Of a DNA stretch of 64,000 bases, positions 60,283 to 64,000 are shown piece by piece. Made by a program: the position numbers and the translations under genes. The notes below the pieces were generated by a model, which worked only from the letters and a program-made list of their open reading frames with translations, had not been told where the DNA came from and did not search any database. Each line of letters begins with the position of its first letter. Position 1 is the first letter of the stretch. This DNA comes from Streptomyces mirabilis (GTDB lineage Bacteria; Actinomycetota; Actinomycetes; Streptomycetales; Streptomycetaceae). The stretch covers positions 310,001-374,000 of the forward strand of contig NZ_CP074103.1 of the NCBI RefSeq assembly GCF_018310535.1, given 5' to 3'.

Positions 60283-61392
60283 GTGAGCGACCACGACCCC
60301 ACCCACGAGCCGCACGCCTCCGCCGAGCACCACCACGATCACGACGGGCATGGCCACGGTCACGAACACGGCGGCCACGGGCATGACCACGGGCATGGGG
60401 TTTCCCGCTGGTCGAGACTGCGGCACCAGGTCGGCCACGCCTTCGCTCCGCATTCTCACGAGGCGGCGGACAAGGTCGACTCGGCGATGGAGTCGTCGGC
60501 GGAGGGCATGCGCACGCTGTGGATCTCGCTGGGCGTTCTCGGTGTCACCACCGTGCTCCAGACTTTGGTGTTCGCCCTGTCCGGGTCGGTCGCGCTGTTG
60601 GGTGACACGATCCATAACGGCGCCGACGCGCTGACCGCGGTGCCGCTGGGCATCGCCTTCGTCATCGGGCGGCGGGCGGCGACCCGCCGCTTCACCTACG
60701 GTTTCGGGCGGGCCGAGGATCTGGCGGGCATCGCGATCCTGCTCACCATCACCGCGTCCTCCGCGCTGGCGGCGTACACCGCCGTCGACCGGCTGCTGAA
60801 CCCGCAGGAGATCACCCACCTGCCGTGGGTCGCTGCCGCCGCGGTCGTCGGCTTCATCGGCAACGAGTGGGTAGCCCGCTACCGCATCCGTACCGGGCGC
60901 AAGATCGGCTCGGCTGCCCTGGTCGCCGACGGGCTGCACGCCCGCACCGACGGCTTCACCTCCCTCGCTGTCCTGCTCGGCGCCGGCGGGGTCGCCCTCG
61001 GCTGGCAGCTGGCGGACCCAATCGTCGGCCTCCTGATCACCATCGCGATCCTCATGGTGCTCAAGGACGCGGCGAAGGAGGTCTTCCGCCGTCTGATGGA
61101 CGCGGTCGACCCCGCCCTCGTCGACAGCGCCGAGACCGCCCTGCGGTCGGTGCCCGGGGTGAGCCGGGTCGGCGAGGTGCGGATGCGGTGGATCGGCCAC
61201 CAGCTGCGGGCCGAGGCCACCATCACCGTCGACGGCTCCCTCAGCCTGCGCTCCGCCCATCAGGTCGCGGTGGAGGCCGAGCACGCGCTGCTGCACGCCG
61301 TCCCCCGGCTGACCGCCGCGCTGATCCATGCCGACCCCACCCGCGCCGGCGATCAGGACCCGCACGCCGCCCTCGCCCACCACCACTCCTGA
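60283..61392 (+). CDS. CDF-family divalent cation exporter with His-rich ends
   Basis: A 369-aa protein: N-terminal His-rich segment (HHDHDGHGHGHEHGGHGHDH), six helices with LLGDTIHNGADALTAVPLG (HxxxD) and LVADGLHARTDGFTSLAVLL (HxxxD), and a cytoplasmic domain (VPGVSRVGEVRMRWIGHQLR). CDF proteins exchange Zn/Co/Cd for protons. GTG 60283 after GGAAGG. Divergent from the ArsR sensor that most likely regulates it. Confidence 0.9.
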   Translation: MSDHDPTHEPHASAEHHHDHDGHGHGHEHGGHGHDHGHGVSRWSRLRHQVGHAFAPHSHEAADKVDSAMESSAEGMRTLWISLGVLGVTTVLQTLVFALSGSVALLGDTIHNGADALTAVPLGIAFVIGRRAATRRFTYGFGRAEDLAGIAILLTITASSALAAYTAVDRLLNPQEITHLPWVAAAAVVGFIGNEWVARYRIRTGRKIGSAALVADGLHARTDGFTSLAVLLGAGGVALGWQLADPIVGLLITIAILMVLKDAAKEVFRRLMDAVDPALVDSAETALRSVPGVSRVGEVRMRWIGHQLRAEATITVDGSLSLRSAHQVAVEAEHALLHAVPRLTAALIHADPTRAGDQDPHAALAHHHS

Positions 61393-61527
61393 CCAGCAGC
61401 GACCGGAAGCGCCGGAGCGCGTTGGCGGGAACGACAACGGTCATCACTGCAGCCTTTGGATCTTCGCGCGATCTGCGCTTCACTTCCGGACGCGAGCCCG
61501 CTTCGGGCCCCGGGGAGGACCACCGTC

Positions 61528-62529
61528 ATGAGCACCACCCACGATCAGGACCACGGCAGCGGGCACGGCGGCCACGCCCACGGGGTGGCCGCGGACGCGG
61601 ACCGCCGGTGGCTGACCCTCGCCCTGGTGATGATCGCCGTCTTCATGTGCGCCGAGGTCGTCGTCGGTGTGGTGGCCAACTCGCTGGCGTTGATCTCGGA
61701 CGCCGCGCACATGCTCACCGATGTCGCCTCGATCGTGCTGGCCCTGGTCGCGATGCGGCTGGCCGCCCGCCCGGCCAAGGGCTCCTACACCTACGGCCTC
61801 AAGCGTGTGGAGATCCTGTCCGCGCAGGCCAACGGGCTGACCTTGCTGCTGTTGTCGGTGTGGCTGGCCTACGAGGCGATCCACCGGCTGATCTCCCCGC
61901 CGCAGGTCACCGGCGGCCTCGTCCTGGCCACGGCCCTGGTCGGGGTGGCGGTCAATCTGGTGGCGACGTGGGCGATTTCCAAGGCCAACCGGACCTCGCT
62001 GAACGTCCAGGGCGCCTACCAGCACATCCTGACCGACCTGTTCGGGTTCGTCGCCACCGCGATCGCCGGCGCCGTGGTGCTGTTCACCGGCTTCGCCCGC
62101 GCGGACGCGATCGCCTCCCTGCTGGTGGTCGCCCTGATGCTCAAGGCCGGCTACGGCCTGGTCCGCGACTCGGGCCGCATCTTCCTGGAGGCAGCCCCCA
62201 CCGGCACCGACCCCGACGCCCTGGGCGACCTCCTGGCCGCCCAGAACGGGGTGGTCGAGCTCCACGATCTGCACATCTGGACGATCACCTCCGGCCAGAG
62301 CGCCCTGTCCGCCCACGTCCTGGTGGAACCGGGCGAGGACTGCCACGCGGTACGCCGGGACCTGGAACAACTCCTGGCCACCGGCCCCGGCATCACCCAC
62401 ACCACGCTGCAGGTCGACCACGCCCCCGAGCAGCTGCTCACCCTGCACTCCGCCGAACCGGACGCGGACGGGGCGCACTGCGACGACGCCCACGGCCCCG
62501 GCCACCGCCCCGGCCCCCACGAGCACTGA
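61528..62529 (+). CDS. CDF-family (CzcD-like) divalent cation exporter
   Basis: A 333-aa protein with HGSGHGGHAHG at the N-terminus, six helices with ALISDAAHMLTDVASIVLAL (HxxxD) and AYQHILTDLFGFVATAIAG (HxxxD), then the cytoplasmic domain LHDLHIWTITSGQSALSAHV and a His/Asp-rich end. It belongs to the CzcD branch and is more distant from the upstream CDF. ATG 61528 after GGGGAGGA, about 135 bp from the previous stop. Confidence 0.9.
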   Translation: MSTTHDQDHGSGHGGHAHGVAADADRRWLTLALVMIAVFMCAEVVVGVVANSLALISDAAHMLTDVASIVLALVAMRLAARPAKGSYTYGLKRVEILSAQANGLTLLLLSVWLAYEAIHRLISPPQVTGGLVLATALVGVAVNLVATWAISKANRTSLNVQGAYQHILTDLFGFVATAIAGAVVLFTGFARADAIASLLVVALMLKAGYGLVRDSGRIFLEAAPTGTDPDALGDLLAAQNGVVELHDLHIWTITSGQSALSAHVLVEPGEDCHAVRRDLEQLLATGPGITHTTLQVDHAPEQLLTLHSAEPDADGAHCDDAHGPGHRPGPHEH

Positions 62530-62538
62530 TCCGAAGGC

Positions 62539-62578
62539 CGCTCGCCCCGGAGGCCGCGGTCCGGCTCCGGGGCGAGCG
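62539..62578. terminator. Bidirectional terminator after the CDF gene
   Basis: Perfect 14-bp stem (62539-62552 with 62565-62578) around a 12-nt loop between the convergent CDF and MFS genes. Confidence 0.8.
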
Positions 62579-62585
62579 GACTGTG

Positions 62586-63845
62586 TCAGGCGGGAAGCGG
62601 CTGGGGAACCGGCGCCGCGAGTCGGCCGGTGCGGGACAGCGCACGGACGGCTGCCGCGCACAGCGCGCCGGTGGCGGCCAGCCCCGCCCAGACGAGCCAT
62701 CCGGCGTGGTGGCGGTGGGCGAAGTCCCACAACGCGCCGGTGGCGAGGTTCCCCAGGGTGATACCGAGGCCGGAGACGGTGTTGTAGAGGCCGTAGTGGG
62801 TGGCGACCAGCCGCCCCCCGGCCAGGGAGATGACGGTGTCCATCTCGAAGGGGTAGACCACCGCGCTGCCGGCCGCCAGCAGCACCACCGCCACCACGAG
62901 CGCCCCCAGCACCACCATCTTCCCCGCCTGTGAGGGCACGAGCGCCAGGGGCGCGAAGGCCAGCCCCATCGCGGCCAGGCCCCGCACCAGGGCCTGATCA
63001 GGGCTCCAGCGGCGGTTCGCCCAGCCGGTCAGGCGCAGTTGCCCCATCACGGCCACCGCCGCGGAGACCACGAACAGGGCACTGGTGGCCTTGGTGCCGT
63101 TGCTGCCGAGCGCGTCGTCGGCGGCCAAGGGCAGCGCGAGGTAGACCTGGAAGGTCAGGACGTAGGAGCCGATCATCGCCAGCGAGAACAGCAGGAACGG
63201 CCGGTTGGCCACGACCGTGCGCCACTGGGCCAGCACCCCGCCCTCCTCTCGCCCGGCAGCGCCGTTCTGCCGGGCGGACGCGGGCAGGGCCCGCCATTGC
63301 AAGATGGTCAGCGCGGCAAAGATCGCGGCGGCCACGGTGCACACCGCGCGGAAGTCGGCGGCCAGCAGGGCGAGTCCGACCAGCGGGCCGAGGAGCATGC
63401 CGGCCTGGTAGTAGACGTTGAAGGTGGCGAACGCGTCGACCCGGCGTTCGCCGGCTTCGGCGGCGAGGTAGGCGCGGACCGCGGGGTTGAACAGGGCGCC
63501 GGCGAAGCCGGTTGCCGCCGAGGCGATGATCAGCGCGGGGACGTTGTCGACCCAGCCCAGCAGGGCGAATCCGGCGGTACGCAGCAGGCATCCGGCGATG
63601 ATGGGGGCTTTGTAGCCGTAGCGGTCGGCGATGGTGCCGCCGATGAGGAACATGCCCTGCTGGGAGAGGTTGCGTACGCCCAGGACCAGACCGACCGTCC
63701 AGGCGGCGAGGCCGAGGTCGCCGGTGAGGTGGGCGGCGAGGTAGGGCATGAGCATGTAGAAGGCGAGGTTGATGGCGAACTGGTTGGCCATCAGCAGCCG
63801 TACGACCGGGGGGAAGGAGGCGGTGGCGGCCCACAGGGTCTTCAT
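62586..63845 (-). CDS. MFS transporter
   Basis: A 419-aa, 12-helix major facilitator: MANQFAINLAFYMLMPYLAA, motif A-like GGTIADRYGYKAPIIAGC, and ATGFAGALFNPAVRAYLAAE, with the second half GQLRLTGWANRRWSPDQALV. It resembles MFS exporters of the multidrug type. ATG 63845 overlaps the upstream gene (ATGA). Cargo unknown. Confidence 0.85.
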   Translation of the reverse strand: MKTLWAATASFPPVVRLLMANQFAINLAFYMLMPYLAAHLTGDLGLAAWTVGLVLGVRNLSQQGMFLIGGTIADRYGYKAPIIAGCLLRTAGFALLGWVDNVPALIIASAATGFAGALFNPAVRAYLAAEAGERRVDAFATFNVYYQAGMLLGPLVGLALLAADFRAVCTVAAAIFAALTILQWRALPASARQNGAAGREEGGVLAQWRTVVANRPFLLFSLAMIGSYVLTFQVYLALPLAADDALGSNGTKATSALFVVSAAVAVMGQLRLTGWANRRWSPDQALVRGLAAMGLAFAPLALVPSQAGKMVVLGALVVAVVLLAAGSAVVYPFEMDTVISLAGGRLVATHYGLYNTVSGLGITLGNLATGALWDFAHRHHAGWLVWAGLAATGALCAAAVRALSRTGRLAAPVPQPLPA

Positions 63846-64000
63846 CGGGCGGCCTCCGCCAGGGTGCAGGCGGCAGCGTCCGGGCCGAGCGCGGCGGTGC
63901 CGGCGAGGGGGTCGGTGACGGTGGTGCACCGCGTCCAGCGGGTGACGGTGCGCTCGCCAGGGAAGCTGATCTCCTCGGGGGCGTCTGGGGGCTGGTGGCC
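63842..64000 (-). CDS. C-terminal end of an unidentified gene (cut by window edge)
   Basis: The last 52 codons of a minus-strand gene that continues beyond 64000, ending in TGA at 63844-63842 with ATGA overlap onto the MFS gene. The visible sequence (EEISFPGERTVTRWTRCTTV, ALGPDAAACTLAEAAR) is insufficient to name a family, but it shares a transcript with the MFS transporter. Confidence 0.6.
   Translation of the reverse strand, partial: GHQPPDAPEEISFPGERTVTRWTRCTTVTDPLAGTAALGPDAAACTLAEAAR

Noticed and set aside
61430..61460. Possible Zur-like box before the second CDF gene
   Set aside because: The AACGACAACGGTCATC stretch has too few matches to the palindromic Zur consensus I remember.
1..64000. 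CRISPR array, tRNA, rRNA and insertion sequences
   Set aside because: No regularly spaced short repeats, no cloverleaf-compatible tRNA sequence that I could support, and no transposase ORF with catalytic motifs were found by reading.

Overview
This is a high-GC actinobacterial chromosome segment, almost certainly Streptomyces or a close relative. The evidence is GC-rich third codon positions, long runs of ATGA/GTGA stop-start overlaps, rare TTA (bldA-type) codons, and Streptomyces-typical families: a conservon, Scr1/DUF397, DUF2690, DUF5999, DUF6302, DUF6624 and a Pls/PosA-type NRPS tail. No CRISPR array, rRNA or tRNA gene was recognised.

Layout. (1) 1-5.9 kb: the C-terminal half of a Pls/PosA-like membrane NRPS and a terminator, then decayed and chimeric DNA (response-regulator remnant, truncated trpA) with a DUF2690 HTH protein and a GNAT enzyme. 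(2) 5.9-14 kb: a regulatory/accessory block. It holds an XRE-DUF5753/DUF397 pair, two proteins sharing an unusual N-terminal HTH-like domain, asparaginase, a PPC-domain protein, a 2'-5' RNA ligase-like protein, an aldo/keto reductase and a SpoIIAB-like ATPase. (3) 14-33.7 kb: a long plus-strand gene train preceded by a 69-bp inverted promoter repeat. It carries microproteins, small HTH proteins, a GH15 hydrolase, a complete conservon cvnABCDEF with CYP157- and CYP154-like P450s, GNAT-like proteins, four consecutive endonuclease/exonuclease/phosphatase paralogues, DUF6302, a 50-aa linking gene and an HTH-TPR-like regulator. Several of these genes carry TTA codons. (4) 33.7-38.1 kb, minus strand: a PRMT-like methyltransferase, a nitroreductase, a CPA2 antiporter and a DDAH/amidinotransferase-like enzyme, then a truncated GFA gene and a patchwork of gene fragments.

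(5) 39.3-63.8 kb: a metal/redox resistance island. A minus-strand operon (CcdA, redoxin, glutaredoxin-like, two small membrane proteins, CopC-CopD, DUF6153, DUF3105, DUF305) lies beside a BlaI-M56 regulatory pair. Three matching CCTAA-N5-YTAGG sites sit at -10 elements upstream of the operon, of blaI and between a methyltransferase and a second ccdA, so they look like one BlaI regulon. Next come a TauE/SafE-cupredoxin fusion, an HMA chaperone and a P1B-1 copper ATPase. The ATPase follows, in the same transcription unit, a clear tRNA-dependent cyclodipeptide synthase. A divergent MerR regulator lies across a MerR-type operator that spaces a leaderless promoter for the synthase. The island continues with two inverted copies of a CmtR-like sensor plus cation transporter (one transporter frameshifted), a second MerR, YnfA, TauE/SafE, an ArsR sensor divergent from a CDF exporter, a second CDF and an MFS transporter.

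The strongest candidate for an undescribed system is the metal-regulated cyclodipeptide synthase-CopA unit at 52.7-53.9 kb. Next are the BlaI/M56 regulon with its three operators, and the PRMT/DDAH/nitroreductase/antiporter operon.
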